A DNA stretch of 64,000 nucleotides from Apodemus sylvaticus (Eukaryota; Chordata; Mammalia; Rodentia; Muridae): NCBI RefSeq assembly GCF_947179515.1, contig NC_067480.1:12908201-12972200 (forward strand), in the 5' to 3' direction. Numbering within the stretch: position 1 is the first letter of the stretch; every line of letters begins with the position of its first letter. Of the stretch, positions 34,442 to 46,731 are shown one piece after another. The translations under genes were made by a program, and so were the position numbers. The notes under the pieces are model-generated. The model did no database searches. It was given only the letters and a program-made list of their open reading frames with translations, and was not told the DNA's origin.

Positions 34442-35606
34442 ATATAAATGCCTCAGGTTCTAGTAGAAGTATTAAAATAACTTTAAGATTGGTAAATTGA
34501 CCTTCCGTTACTTACAATTTCCAAATCTTCATTTAGAAACAAATATTAGACTGACCACAAAAATTATGGAGGAAGTATTTAAAACCAATTTGTATTTAAA
34601 TAACATAGTAAATGCATCAGCAGTTAATTGAAGATAACAAGACAATCAATGATTTAGAAAGTATAGATTTTCATAGATTGGGAACTTCAACCACAAATTT
34701 TGAGATTAATGACATTTGGGATAGGATATTTGGCTGTCATCTTGTGATGAAGGAAGAGTTTATTGGTGAATAGCTTAGTGATGGAATGTGCTTGTAAAAG
34801 CTACTTAGTTCTATATCAGCATTCAATGTTACCCACCATGCTCCCATAGCAAAAAGGCCCTCTTCCCAGCCAAGCACATACTGGTACTATAACACTGACC
34901 TTACAAGCCCTCTTGCCAAGCCAAACAAAGTCCATTTCTTCTACATTATCTAGTCTCAGGTGTTTTGTTACATAAAATAATGCACTAACACACACAAGAA
35001 AAAAAATCTCTTGAAAATACACCATATTGCAGAAATGGTTTATATTTGAGAAAGTAGAACATCATCCCCCTAAGGCAATAAGGTAACCCAATTTGGGATG
35101 ACAATACAAAATATTCAGATGGAAAGGCTTTTTACCCATCTATAATTTACTGCAGTTCACTCTTGTAAGTATAAGTTACCATTGTAAATTACAGCCTACG
35201 AAAAATTGGATTATTGAGATTCAGCAGTTTTCAATCCATTTTCTCATAATGACATCCATCCACTTGCAATTTCAATCTGTAAGTGCTATCTGTATTTGTT
35301 TTATATTAATGGCCTGGCACAATTTCATGTTGCAATAAAATTCTTTATTGATAACTTCTTCCAAAGAGCTTTTGGACTAAGAATTCTATGTTGATTAATA
35401 AGAGCCCAGGTCTTTGTTAAATATCCCTATTAATAATCTGCTAGAGGTTCCCTAAAGACATATGTCAGTGCCCCTCCGGCCAACACTTCATCTTGGAAAT
35501 ATCATCTTCATTAATACATAAAGATAGAGCAACTCAGTGTAGCACAAAGGTGGGAGTTAAATACCAGTTGTCCAAGTTTAAAACAAATAAAGAACAAACA
35601 AACCAA
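34440..35606. other. Spacer, 1.2 kb
   Basis: AT-rich, no gene or repeat recognised. Confidence 0.4.
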
Positions 35607-35608
35607 CT

Positions 35609-35639
<31 letters not shown>

Positions 35640-35640
35640 A
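35607..35640. repeat. (CAA)n microsatellite
   Basis: About 11 CAA units. Confidence 0.95.
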
Positions 35641-36065
35641 GTGGACCTTATATCCTGGTGAGAGAAGCAACCTAACTGAGGATTTTTCAGGAAGTAATAT
35701 GAGCTGAAGCTCAACTCTTTTATATTGTACCACCTTTCAGCTTAGTTGAAATAGGTAAAGAGAGGGATATTTAATTTAATATTATGCTTGCTTTGAACTC
35801 TGAGAATGCTGAACATTATTATTTCTGTAGTTTAACAACAAGGGAAGCAACATACTCCCATACCTATCTATTAAAGGATGAAGTGATGGCTAAATGAATG
35901 TGATATACATTGAAAGACTTTCATTGTGATTTTAAACAACCAAAATTATTTGATTATCTATACTCCCTGTATTTCTTGGTTCATAAAAGAATCATTTCTG
36001 AGGATGGTCTGAGAGAAATGGTGTTTACAAATAATTGATCCCAAACTGGTTACAGCTTTTCTTTG
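35641..36065. other. Spacer
   Basis: No recognised feature. Confidence 0.35.
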
Positions 36066-36197
36066 CTAGACATAGCAGCATGGGCCTTTAATTCCAAACA
36101 GCAAGAGGCAGAAGTAGGAAAAGCATGGTGAGTCTGAAGCCAATGTGATCTCCATAGTGATTTCCAGGATAGTCAGTATGTAGAGAGATCCAGTCTC
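36066..36197 (+). mobile_element. Diverged B1 SINE
   Basis: Follows B1 order with many changes: GCATGGGCCTTTAATTCCA, AGAGGCAGAAGTAGG, GTGAGTCTGAAGCCAA, AGTGATTTCCAGGATAGTCAG, then GAGATCCAGTCTCA. Its divergence indicates an old copy. Confidence 0.65.
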
Positions 36198-36204
36198 ATA
36201 AAGA

Positions 36205-36440
36205 AGCAATTCACATATCAAATGATGCTCAAGAAGAAGGAAGGAGAGAACCCTGGTCCTGGAAAGTCTCAGTGCAGCAGTGTAGGGGAATACCAGGACA
36301 GGGAAGGGGAAGGGGTTGATTGGGAAACAGGGGGAGGGAAGAGGACTTATGGGACTTTCAGGGAGGGTGGGATCCTGGGAAGGGGAAATCATTTGAAATG
36401 TAAATAAAGAATATATCAAATAAAATAAAGAAAGAAAAGC
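36205..36440 (+). mobile_element. L1 3' end, 5'-truncated
   Basis: L1 3'UTR with CCTGGTCCTGGAAAGTCTCA, polypurine runs, TTATGGGACTTTCAGGGAG and the terminal CATTTGAAATGTAAATAAAG with an A-rich tail. Related to the young L1 3'UTRs but more diverged. Confidence 0.85.
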
Positions 36441-36664
36441 AAACAAGATCATTCTGTTTAAATTGTTTGGTCAGAAATCATCACATTAAAGTTTCTGAAG
36501 TGTGCCTCTTTCCTTTCTCAGCTCTTTGTCATCCTTTGTTGATGTCCCTTTGTATGAACAAAGCTGATGAGACCAATGCTGTGCTGATAGACTGCTTTCC
36601 TCAAATGATTTGCCTTTCAGTGTGGCTCCCATAACCATCTCTTTACAATAGACAGATTTCTTAT
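36441..36664. other. Spacer
   Basis: No recognised feature. Confidence 0.3.
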
Positions 36665-37880
36665 ATTCTAATTTTATTTATTTATTAATCAATTACTTAT
36701 TAAGTCCCAACCACAGTTCTTTATCTACATTCCCACTGCCACCATCGCCTCTCCTTTCTCCCATATCTACTCCCCCTGTCCCATTTTCTCTTCAGAAAAG
36801 AGCAGGTCTCTAAAAAGGGATCATTGTTAGGAGTACCACAAAAAACATCAAGTTAATGTCTATAACATATATACAGAAGACATGCTCTAGACCCATACAG
36901 TACCCCTGCTTGCCCTTTCGGTCTCAGTGAGCCCATATTATCCCTGCTTAGTTGATTCAGTGGGCCATGTTCTCTTGGTGTTCTCTATCCCCTCTCACTC
37001 CTACAGACTTTACTTGCCTTTTTCTACAAGGTTCCATAATCTCTGAGTGGAGAAAGTCAAAATAGAAAGACCTCCCATTTAGACTTTCTCTGCATAATGT
37101 CTGGTTGTGGATCTCTGCACCTCTTCCCATTTGCTGCAAAAGGGAGCCTCTCTGATGACAAATAGACAAAATACTAATGAATGAGAATAGCAATGCATCA
37201 TTAGGAACCATTTCATTGATCTTTTTCTAGTCATATTTGATCTATGGGCTATCTAGTTTCTAGTTCCTGGACATCTATGCAGTGTAGGTCATAAGCTCCA
37301 TTTTGTGGTGTGGTCCTCAAGTTAAACCAAACTTCGGTTGGCCATTCCCATATGTTCTACACAGTCATTGCCTCAGTACATTTTGCAGGCAGGGCAGATT
37401 GTAGATGTTGGGTTTTGTGGGCCAGTTGGTATTCCAGTTTCCTTTCCCATAACCTGTAGAGTGCTTTCTCTTGAAACTAGAAAGTAATAGGTGACTGCTA
37501 CAATCCCTCTATATCCAATGAGCTGAGTACAAGTTGTCCTCAGCAATGGGATCCTGCACTCAGTTTCACAGGATGACTTTCTGTTCTATGATCAGTCTGA
37601 ATTATTTGGGGATCTTCATGGGACTTCCTTGGCTAACAATTAAACTGAATGTAACTCAGTTCCTCCACTGGAAATTTTAGTAAAAATAAATTATGGCTAG
37701 TTCAGATGCTGTATCTTTCTTTACTACAATCTTCACTGGGATCACCCTCACACATTCTAGGACGTTTTCCATGCACTAGGTTTAGACATTGCCCTTTCTC
37801 CCACAAGATCCTCTCCCAGCTGTCTCTCCTCCACTCTCTCCCTGCACTCTTCACACCTGATTTCTCCAACTTAGACTTCT
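36665..37880 (-). mobile_element. Old L1 3'UTR region, antisense
   Basis: A reverse-read older L1 3'UTR: a TTTATTTATTTATTAATC end, GAGCCCATATTATCCCTG, TTAGTTGATTCAGTGGGCC, TTCTCTTGGTGTTCTCTATC, GGTCTCAGTGAGC and CATTTCATTGATCTTTTTC occur in the expected order. No convincing ORF2 remains. Boundaries are approximate. Confidence 0.65.
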
Positions 37881-38023
37881 GTCCCAACTACATCTTATAG
37901 CTTAATTCTTTTCTTTGAGAAGAATCAAGACAAAACTTTGAACTGGTAATGTTTTAACGTTCAAAGAGTCAATGTTCAGTATAGCTCTAAAATTTATGAT
38001 ATAGGAATAATCATTACTGTTTA

Positions 38024-38025
<2 letters not shown>

Positions 38026-38081
<56 letters not shown>
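38026..38081. repeat. (TA)n microsatellite
   Basis: About 28 perfect TA units, the longest TA tract in the window. Confidence 0.97.
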
Positions 38082-38086
<5 letters not shown>

Positions 38087-38449
38087 CAATGTTTGTTAAA
38101 TAGTACAACAAAATGTGTCACATACTTTCATATAGCATACATCAAATACATCCTATTAAATAACAAACTATTCTTCATATATACTTTAAACAGAGCATTT
38201 TGCTAAATAAATTGTACTATCTATAATTTATTGGCAATATTTAAGGATAATATTATTATAAATTACTATATTAAGCATGATCAAAATAACACTCTGATCC
38301 CTATCTATCCACTGTATATTAAATCTGCACAACCCCTGAATCAACAAAATGTATATGAACTCATGTAAATTTAACAACTCATAGGTGAAGATGGAAATCA
38401 ATAAGGGAATTTTGAACTCTTTTTTTAAAATAAGTAATTGACAATGAAA
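38082..38449. other. AT-rich spacer
   Basis: No recognised feature. A hydrophobic minus frame (38228-38524) is chance-like. Confidence 0.35.
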
Positions 38450-39960
38450 ATACAATAGACCCAAACCAATGTGATGGAACCAAGGTGGTTCTAAAGGCAA
38501 GTTCATCACACTACAGGCCTGCATAAAAGCACTGGTAAGATTTCATATCAGGAAATTCAGGGCCCATCAAAACCGTCAGAACAACAAGAAGAAATAATGT
38601 ACAATCGTAGCTAGCAAGGAATAGTCAAACTCAGGGCTGAAGTAAATGAAAAAGACACAATAAAAGTGCCATAAACAATCAATGAAATGAAGAGTTGGGT
38701 AGTTAAGAAAATCAACAAAATTGAGAATCATTTAGACAAATTAAGGAAAAGACAGAGAAAAGATACAATAAAACAAAAATTTCAGATGAAAGCAGCATTG
38801 TTCCAACAGATACAGAGGAACTCTAGATAATCACTAAGGTATGCTTTAGAAATCTGCACTCTACCACACTGTGAAACTTAAAAGGAATAATTTTGTTATA
38901 CATAACCTGCCAAAGATAAATCAAGATGAAATAATCAATCTAAAAAGACCTGGAACCCCTAGTAAACTATAAACCATAACTAAATATTCCCAACCACAAA
39001 CATTCCCAGAGGCAGTTGGCCTCAATGTATAATTCTAGCATATACTCGAAGAATTAATGACAATATCTTTCAAATTATTCTAAAGAATGAAGTAAAGGAT
39101 CATTTCCTAATTCTGTTTTTAAAAAGCCACTGTTGCCCACATATATAAACCACACAGTTTCAACAAGAAAAAAATAAATAAACACAGACAAATATCCTTT
39201 ATGAATATAAATGGAACTAAAATACATCTTAAGTTATATATAAATATATTACTCCCATTTTCCCTACTTTCCAATCCTTCATATTTTCCTCCCTAAAAGC
39301 CTTCTCATGTGGCCCACTCTCAAGTTGATAGAACTTTTTCTTTTGATTATTATTACATTTGTATATCTGCAAGTATATGTATATATCCAATATATCTAAA
39401 TAGCACTTGTTGAAAAGAAATCCCCAATAAAATACTTGCTAGTCAAATCCATGAACACATAAAAATGATTATCCACAAGATCTAGTTGTCTTAATCTTAG
39501 AAATATAAGAATGTTTTAACATATAGAAAACAATAAATATAATTCACCACACAAGCAGACTAAAGACAAAAAGTACATGATCATCTCATTATACATAACA
39601 AAGTGCCTATGACATAATACAACACATACCAAGCCCACAGCAAACCTCAACCTGAAGGGAGGAATAATCAAAGCAACTCCACTAAAATCAAGAAAAAGAC
39701 AAGGTTGTCCACTCTCTCCCTAACTAGTCAATATAGTACTTAAAAGTCTTAGCTAAAGCAGTAAAGTAACTGAAGGAGATCAAGGGGATAGAAAGAGAAA
39801 AAAGAAGTCAAGTTATTTTTATTTGTAACTGGCATGGTTTTACACAAGACACTCCACCAGACAACTTCTACAATGGATAAACATTTTAGCAAAGTAGCAT
39901 GAGGCAACATCAAAGATAAAGCTTTAACTTAAACACGTACTTAAAGTGATTTGATTTCAT
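38450..39960 (+). pseudogene. Ancient L1 ORF2 remnant
   Basis: Heavily decayed but in ORF2 order: the endonuclease-RT linker (CAAACTCAGGGCTGAAGTAA, about 38630), AAGAAAATCAACAAAATTGA, GATAAATCAAGATGAAATAA, and far downstream an RT motif-B piece (GCAACTCCACTAAAATCAAG, then AGACAAGGTTGTCCACTCTC at about 39700) and the FADD region about 39820. Stops are everywhere, so no ORF survives. A separate antisense 3'UTR piece interrupts it at 39235-39415. Confidence 0.8.
39235..39415 (-). mobile_element. L1 3'UTR-like fragment nested in the ancient L1
   Basis: The plus strand reads ATTACTCCCATTTTCCCTAC, TTCTCATGTGGCCCACTCTC, and TTGATTATTATTACATTTG with TATATCC. This looks like a reversed old L1 3' end. 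ORF2-type sequence resumes after it (CAATAAAATACTTGCTAGTC), so it is nested. Confidence 0.5.
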
Positions 39961-40129
39961 GTCTATAATGCCAAGGAATTATACTGTAAACCTTTCCTGG
40001 CAAATCCTGGAGCAGATTGTGTCTGCGGGTATAGTGGTGGCTCTGTTTGAATTAGATCCTCAAAGAACTAATAAAAATTAAGAAAACAAAACAAAACAAA
40101 AGTTAAAGCTCTTCAAATGAAAAGGACAT
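39961..40129. other. Spacer with AAAAC-rich run
   Basis: Short AAAACAAAACAAAACAAAAG run at about 40083-40102, possibly a retroposon tail; body not identified. Confidence 0.3.
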
Positions 40130-40255
40130 CTTCAGTGGGTGGTTGGAAGCTTTATTCTCAATACTGAGGAAGACGGAGATCAGCGTCGCCAGTCAGAGAC
40201 CAGCCTGTGGTCCACAGAAAGACTGTGATGAGACAAAGGAGCAAAACCAAAGACA
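40130..40255 (+). mobile_element. Probable diverged B1 SINE
   Basis: A GGGTGGTTGGAAGC head, then TTTATTCTCAATACTGAGGA, GGAGATCAGCG and CAGAGACCAGCCTGTGGTCC follow B1 order with heavy divergence. Confidence 0.45.
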
Positions 40256-40374
40256 GGTCATATTCCTTCTGACATGTTCTTTTATCTTCAGGAGCTGGAG
40301 AATGTTATAAACATACCTGTGGTCTGTGATTTAATTTTCATGAATACAGTTTCATTTTCTTCTTTGGGAGACAC

Positions 40375-40465
40375 GATTTCACTGTGTGGTCCTGACTAGT
40401 ATATTACTCAATAGGTAGACTGCTGACATTGAATCACAAGGATATAGCAGCCTCTACCCCCCTAC
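40375..40465 (-). mobile_element. Probable diverged B1 SINE, antisense
   Basis: The plus strand GATTTCACTGTGTGGTCCTG then CAATAGGTAGACTGCTGACA, TTGAATCACAAGGAT and GCAGCCTCTACC follows the B1 complement, including the trailing B-box and A-box regions. Confidence 0.5.
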
Positions 40466-41374
40466 TGGTGGAGTTAAAGGGGAGCAACACCACAATTGTA
40501 ACTTTTGAAATGTATTAAACTTTTAAAATATCCGCTACTCTTCCCTAAACCTTTATTGGAAAGTGATCCTGATTCAACATAGGTAGACAATAGCTTATCA
40601 AAGTCAGTGTTACCAGAGTATTGTACAATATTTGATCAGACTGTGAACACCAAGATTTTTTTTCTAGTTGTGGTGTGGCTCAACCCTCAGTACACACCTT
40701 TAATCCCCCCAAAATAAGGGAAAATTAGTTAGTAGAAGGAAAACCCATGTTTGAAAGTGATGTCTTATTGAATGGGAGACCATGTAAGGAATCAGAGAAA
40801 CTTTTGACGGAATAGAATATGGCCAACTCTCAGGAGAAGAGAGAAGGAAATGAAAGCTACTTCAGAAGCAGTTCAAAGGAGAAAGAGAGGAAGGAGAAAA
40901 AGACAAATATATTGGGAGTTTTACGGAGACAGGTTGAAGAGAGAACTAGCTAGACACAGGTAAAGACAGAACATGCCAAAGAATGAGAAGGAGCCAGAAG
41001 ATTAGAACTGGTTAATAGAATTAGTTTGTGACCAAGCAGAACAAAAGTCAGAGGCCAAGAGAGAGAAGCCAAATTCAATCAGTCAGCTTGGAGAGTAGTT
41101 TGAACCAGAACAAGGGAGTGGAACCATCAAATGAGAATTCAAAAAGATCAAGGGTGGGATGAACTTACTCAGCAGCAAGGCTCAGAGAATGAACTCTCTA
41201 GGCCTAGATATGATTGTACTCAGTCTAGAAGCTTCCTGGACTAGGCTCTGGCAGGAGTAGATTAGGCAATGAGCCTCTGAGGTGACAAATGCACCAGGTG
41301 AAGAAAAGGTACTTTTACACCAGAGAAATTTCAAGACATAATTAGACAAATGACATTTTCAATTATTCCTTTTT
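40466..41374. other. Purine-rich, repeat-like region, possible old LTR
   Basis: From about 40840 to 41300 the sequence is strongly purine-rich (AGAGAGAAGCC, GGAGCCAGAAG, CAAGCAGAAC blocks) and resembles old rodent LTR-type repeats. I cannot name a family and see no terminal motif. No gene recognised. Confidence 0.3.
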
Positions 41375-41545
41375 ATTTTACCTATGTGAGTGTTTTCTTT
41401 GCATGCTCATGCCTGCTGTCCACTGAGTCAGATGCCCTGAAACCGGAGCTGTAGACAGCTTTTCACCACCTGTTATTGCTGCGAACTGAACCAAGTGGGA
41501 GACAAGTGCTCTCAACCTTTAGTCATCATCTCTCCAGCAGCCTAG
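41375..41545 (-). mobile_element. B3-type SINE, antisense
   Basis: The minus strand begins GGCTGCTGGAGAGATGATGA with GGTTGAGAGCACTTG (tRNA-like head), then CCACTTGGTTCAG and a tail with GCAGGCATGAGCATGC. Moderately diverged. Confidence 0.7.
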
Positions 41546-42526
41546 ATAGACAACATTTTGATACACACAAAAAAAAGTGTATTAGAGACAATACAGGTGC
41601 TAGACAAAGGTGGAAAGCTAATGCATAGCAGTGCATTACAGTGCATTAAATTCTTTATAGAATGTATTACATTAATAAAATATTTCTACATTAATTGTTC
41701 TCTAATAGGTATTTTTGTATATTCAGTATTGATATGTATTGATGAGTTCTTTGCATGAAATCTTGAAGGAGAAATGAACCATTGTTTTATAATAATACCA
41801 TCTTTTAAAACATTAAAATTATTTTATATACTATGTAAAATTCAAACATGAGAACATAGCGTTCACAAAGATACACTTTATAGCTGGTTTAGGAGCGGTC
41901 ATTTGCTCATTCAGCTGCATAGCAACTTCTAATTCTTGTGAAATCTGGCGACTTCTGTTTTGCTTTGTTGATGTTCTATAAGAAATGATCTCAGCGAATC
42001 AAGAGTGTGAGGTATGACAGTGCTCTCTCACATTTATTGTTCTTTAGTTTTCTTAGTATTGTCAAAATAACTTTGGAAACTTCAACTTTTCAAGTAGGTT
42101 TTCTTGCTAAGCTGAACTAGAGGCTCAGCAGGAATACAAGGCATATTAGAAGATAGTGAGGACTCAAACGAATAAAACACATTTCATAATGTATAAGTAT
42201 CACAGAATAAACATAAAAATAAAACTATTATTCAATTAAAAACTCTAATATTTAATTTTTATATTCCATTCTTATTATTTGACCTTATGTCTTTTATTCT
42301 CCCATGATTTCACCCAACTTCTTGGATTATTTTTATTCACTCCTGTTCTCCAATATCCATTAAGCTTGTAAATATTTTAAATTGCATATTTTATGTAAAT
42401 TTGAGTATGATTGACCATCCTACAAGCTGGATTCATTGAACAAAATACATCTAAGTAAATATGCAGTGTTGTGTTTCAGTCTCTTCTAAATAATTGTGTA
42501 ACTACATTTATTTGTATAGGTATGTA
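41546..42526. other. AT-rich spacer, 1 kb
   Basis: No recognised feature. Confidence 0.4.
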
Positions 42527-42700
42527 CTTGTATGTGTGTGAACATGTGCATGTGAGAGCAAGAGCTGTGAGATGCCAGAGGTGTTGGATGCCACTCAAGG
42601 TGGGATTGCAAGTGGCTGTGGAATACTAGACTGGCTGTTGGAAAGATAACCAAGTTTTCTCTGTGTACCCTGAACTTCTAAGCCTTCTCTCCAACATGTG
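42527..42700 (-). mobile_element. B3-type SINE, antisense, diverged
   Basis: The plus strand GTATGTGTGTGAACATGTGC then GCCAGAGGTGTTGGATGCC, GGGATTGCAAGTGGCTGTGG and CTTCTAAGCCTTCTCTCCAAC is the complement of the B2/B3 plan from tail to head. Confidence 0.65.
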
Positions 42701-43138
42701 TTTTCATAGTCAATAGACACAAGGTAGCTGAGTTGAATTGTGTTTGCATATAATCTCAATATTTGGGGACATGAGGCAAGACATGGAAGACTTCTAGGTC
42801 AGAATGGGATGAAAAACTGTGTATCAGATACTTTTCTGATTTAAGTAACTGAATGCATGATAAAAACCGACTTGAGAAGGATCGTGGGTCAGAGGTATAT
42901 GTACAGAGGAAAGTTATAACAACTAAGGATTCATCTGTGTAGTTAAAGGTTGTTGTGTGACCTGCTCTATCTGTATGTGTCAGAATGCAAAGTCCTTAGA
43001 CAAACCAGTGTGGCTCTGTCCCTATGGGTCTGCTCACGTGACCCTTCTTCTGTTACTTGGGCCCCAAGGAAGAGGTCAAATGTGTTACAAAACAGCTCCT
43101 CTAGCTGGGGTCAAAAACCACAACACAATGTTTCCCAA
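42701..43138. other. Spacer
   Basis: About 42740-42800 has a faint B1-like order but is too diverged to call. Otherwise unrecognised. Confidence 0.3.
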
Positions 43139-43177
43139 AACAAACAAACAAACAAACAAACAAACAAACAAACAAAA
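43139..43177. repeat. (AAAC)n microsatellite
   Basis: Nine AAAC-type units; may be the tail of an upstream retroposon. Confidence 0.95.
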
Positions 43178-44389
43178 CTAAATGTACAAGGATAGATATG
43201 ACCCTTTCATGAGTATAACTGGGAACTTGTGGCCAATAAATTAAGGAAGACATGTTGCTTTTCTGTTCTGAGACATCATGACTGATGCTGCTATAAACTT
43301 AATTTGCCTTTATAAATGTCTGGAATGTCTGGTTTTGCATTCATAATTATCAATAGTAATATTACTATAAAGTTTTCTTAAGAACAATGCACTCAGTTTC
43401 TTTTTCTGGAGAATTCAGTATGGCCTACCAGTGATATATGCTCAGACTATTTCGTATTTCCATAAAGTTCATATATATTTAACCCAAGATAATCATAAAA
43501 TTGGAAAAAGTTTATAAGGTAGAAAGAAAAAGTACTCAGTTTATGAGTTTGAAATACTCATATCTGGGGTCTGGGTCTGTATTAGAATTTCAGCGAACCA
43601 AATACCACTTCCTTTTTTGAGACTTGATATTCCTTCCAAAGTAGTAAAGCAAAAATCTTTAAAATTAAGAGTGTATTGATTCATCTGGTAGACAGGTTGC
43701 TGGCCCAAAAGAAACTCAAGCATATGTTCTTATTTATAGGAAAGTTCCTCGATGCTTGTTTCTTGGCCTTAGTGATTACCTTCCCAGCCTGCTCTTCAAG
43801 GAGTCAAAGCAACTGCAGCATGTGGTTGCCAGGATACATGTGCAAACTTTTTGTTGAATGTGTATTGTGACAGCTTGATTTGTCATGAAAATGGAGAACT
43901 CTTGAGGACAAATGATTAGGAACAAATCCAGTGGGAACTAGAATTTACAAATTTGATTTTGTTCTAAAAGCCAAAGTTGTATAATATGAACATATGTGCT
44001 ATGTATTGATACATACTTATAAAGATATTTACTTATTGTGAATGCTACATCAAAAGAAGTAACTTGTAAGCAGTATGTCTAAATTGTCATTTCTTAAATA
44101 GAATCAATACATCATGATTATATTGTTATTATGTTTTGTAGGGTTATTTTTTCCATATATGGTTCAATTATCTAAGGGTGTTAACAAACTGGTATTTTTT
44201 TAAATAATTAATAAACACTATCCTCACCTAATTTTCAGAAAATATTCCCTGACTACTGAATTTGTCACTTTCTTTTCATGTCTAATGCCAGTCCTTTAGT
44301 GCTGAGCTATATTTCTGGATCTCTTTTTACATATTCAATTATTTACTTGTTTTGTTTATTTAATTAAAAAAGAGAAAACAATTGGATGA
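43178..44389. other. AT-rich spacer, 1.2 kb
   Basis: No gene or repeat recognised. Confidence 0.4.
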
Positions 44390-44520
44390 TTATACATGAA
44401 AGTAGGAGGGCATGGAATGTGTAGAAGGGAACTGGTAGAAGGGAAAAGGATAAGGTAATAAGAGAAGATGATCAAATTTTATTATATAAATACATAATAT
44501 GTCATAACAAAACCCATTGG
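44390..44520 (+). mobile_element. Old L1 3' end fragment
   Basis: Purine-rich run, then AGATGATCAAATTTTATTAT and ATGTCATAACAAAACCCATT, an ending typical of an older rodent L1 3'UTR. Confidence 0.55.
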
Positions 44521-44521
44521 A

Positions 44522-45050
44522 AGGCTCCGTGATTGGCAAAAATGTTACCCCAGACTCAAATAGTATGCAAGAGCAAACAACGTTTATTCTACAGAGAACC
44601 TGCATTCAGAGGTTTCCATACTTTGGGATGGAAGATAAAAGTGTGTGGACTTTGCAGAGTCAATTTAAAGTCTGTTAGGGTAGGAGTGGATGATCTTCTC
44701 TTTTTTCCCTTGTTTGGTTGGCTCTATCTACAAGGGCATGGGTGCCTTTGTTATTGGTTAATACTCTGGGGGATTTGGGGAAACTTTTGCTAATTAACTA
44801 TACTTGACACAAGCTAGGTAGAAGGGCAGCTTCTACAATTCCTGATTGGCTGTCTCTGAGATTGGTTCAGGCTACATGTTGGAGTAGTTCCTGATTGGCT
44901 GCCTGTGAAGGATTTTTTTTTCTCATGGAATTGACTTGGTTCAGACTTTTCCAGCTCTGGAAAACATAAACTTAGTCCTAGTCTCCCAAACTGCTAGTAG
45001 GCAGCCTGTCATGGAGTCACCCTGGCTCTGGTTGTCTCTGTCCTCTCATC
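44522..45050 (-). mobile_element. Solo LTR-like element, antisense, many CCAAT boxes
   Basis: Five ATTGG strings (44532, 44753, 44845, 44861, 44894) read as CCAAT boxes on the minus strand. Near the low end the minus strand has AGAATAAACG followed by TTGTTTGCTCTTGCAT, a polyadenylation signal with downstream R/U5-like sequence. It fits an LTR with U3 to the right. No internal viral region is adjacent. Family not named. Confidence 0.5.
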
Positions 45051-46414
45051 ATAATTTTCACAATTAATAAACTATTATAAAATGGAAAATAATCTCACTA
45101 GGCATATTATGTCATCCTTAAAATTATGATCCTCGTGTCCCTGCTTCCCTAATGGCAGAAATTATAAATGTGGGCCACTAGGCATGTCCTCAAAGATAGC
45201 ATTTTATAAATATGCTATACTAATATAAAGAGCATCTCAAAGTGAATCCCAGAATATGGCATGATTTCAATGATGTATGCTGTGTCAACACATCTGTGTA
45301 GTCTATTCCTGTAGTAATTACCTTTATCTTTTATCTTTATGTATTAAAAAATCTGAATATCATTGGTCTCCTGAAGCAAAGTGTTTTCAGATGCTTAAAA
45401 ATTAATATTTCTACATTGATACTATACAGAAAAATGTGTTATATAAAAAACTAAAATACTGAGATCTTTTCTAATTATAAATTGAGTTATTTGTGATATT
45501 GTAATATAGAGTTCTTCACGATTTTACTAATGTTGATAGTACTTCTTTTCATTTTAACTTTCAACCATGTAGAAGTGGTTAAGGATGATTAATATAGTGA
45601 GAGGAAGAAAGGATCTCAGCTTTTATTATACTAGGAAATTGAAATCTTAAGGGAGATGTTAAATGACGTATGGGCCATTTACTGTTTAAAATTTGAAGTT
45701 ATTCTGTAAATTAAATATCTTAAAACTTTTGTCTTTATCAAGTTTCCCAAAAAGGGAAAATACAGAGGTAGTTTCTTTTCTTAAATGAAAATAAAATTGT
45801 GCAGTATTTCTGAGTTGCAGGGCATGTCTGCTTCTAAGTCTTATATAACATATAGATATTTAATTGAGGATATTCATTTCCATGCTCTGCATGTTGACAC
45901 ATAACCATTTAGCATTTATGCCAGTGACAGATATTTATTTCAGCACTGCTAGCTATAACATATAAAAAATTAATTATGGATATTCATTTCCTTCTATTGG
46001 GCCTGATGTATACCCATTTAACAATCACACCATACGTACATATATTTGCACCAGTGTGAGCTCTGTAATGCAAAATTCAAACTGTGAACCCCTATTGACT
46101 TGCTCTGGTTCTCAGAACAAAAACCCACAAAAATGTACGGAAAAGGAGATTTTACTGTCAGAACTCTTGAAATAAAAGATGCTTTCCATCATTACTAAGT
46201 AAATATTTAATCAAAGAATAACTGCAACTATAAATTCACATATGAGCAATTATCTAACAAAAGACAATATTAAATTAAACTAATTGAACAGAAGTTCGAA
46301 AATAAAACTGAAGTTAATGAAGTATTAGTTTATAAAAAATGAAGTAACTGTGTATCAATTGGTAGAGAAATGGCTTATGGGAAATAAATATTCACACCAA
46401 CAAAAAAATGGGGT
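45051..46414. other. AT-rich spacer, 1.4 kb
   Basis: No gene or repeat recognised. Confidence 0.4.
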
Positions 46415-46492
46415 TTGGCATGTTTGTAGTTGAGCTCAGGGAATTCTCCTCAGTAGGTAAGTACTCTACCACTGAGTTAAATCTTGATCCTG
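46415..46492 (-). mobile_element. ID-like SINE fragment, antisense
   Basis: The minus strand contains GATTTAACTCAGTGGTAGAG followed by TACTTACCTACTGAGG, the tRNA-derived head of ID elements, with changes. The only ID-like copy found. Confidence 0.65.
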
Positions 46493-46574
46493 CTTTTACT
46501 TTTCCTTTGGTAACCTTACTTTAGTATAATCTCCCAACTAACTGCTCCTGACTCTGTCTGGCACTCGATACCAC

Positions 46575-46698
46575 GCTTCCTGATTAGATTCTAGCCTTCT
46601 GCCTCTAGAATGGTCAGCTAAAATAAACTCTGTCTTCAACGAGTTGCTTTGGAGATGGGTTTTAATTCAGCAGCAGAAAAGAAAGTGATGTAGAAGGT
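46575..46698 (-). repeat. URR1-like repeat, terminal fragment, reversed
   Basis: Contains GGTCAGCTAAAATAAACTC, GAGTTGCTTTGGAGATGGG and TTCAGCAGCAGAAAAG, matching the reversed end of the family seen at 56565-56965. Confidence 0.5.
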
Positions 46699-46716
46699 AA
46701 TAAATAAGATGACATT

Positions 46717-46731
46717 AGAAGTGGGGAGTTG
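46717..46731 (+). repeat. Left TSD of L1 copy 4
   Basis: AGAAGTGGGGAGTTG, identical to 47282-47296. Confidence 0.95.
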
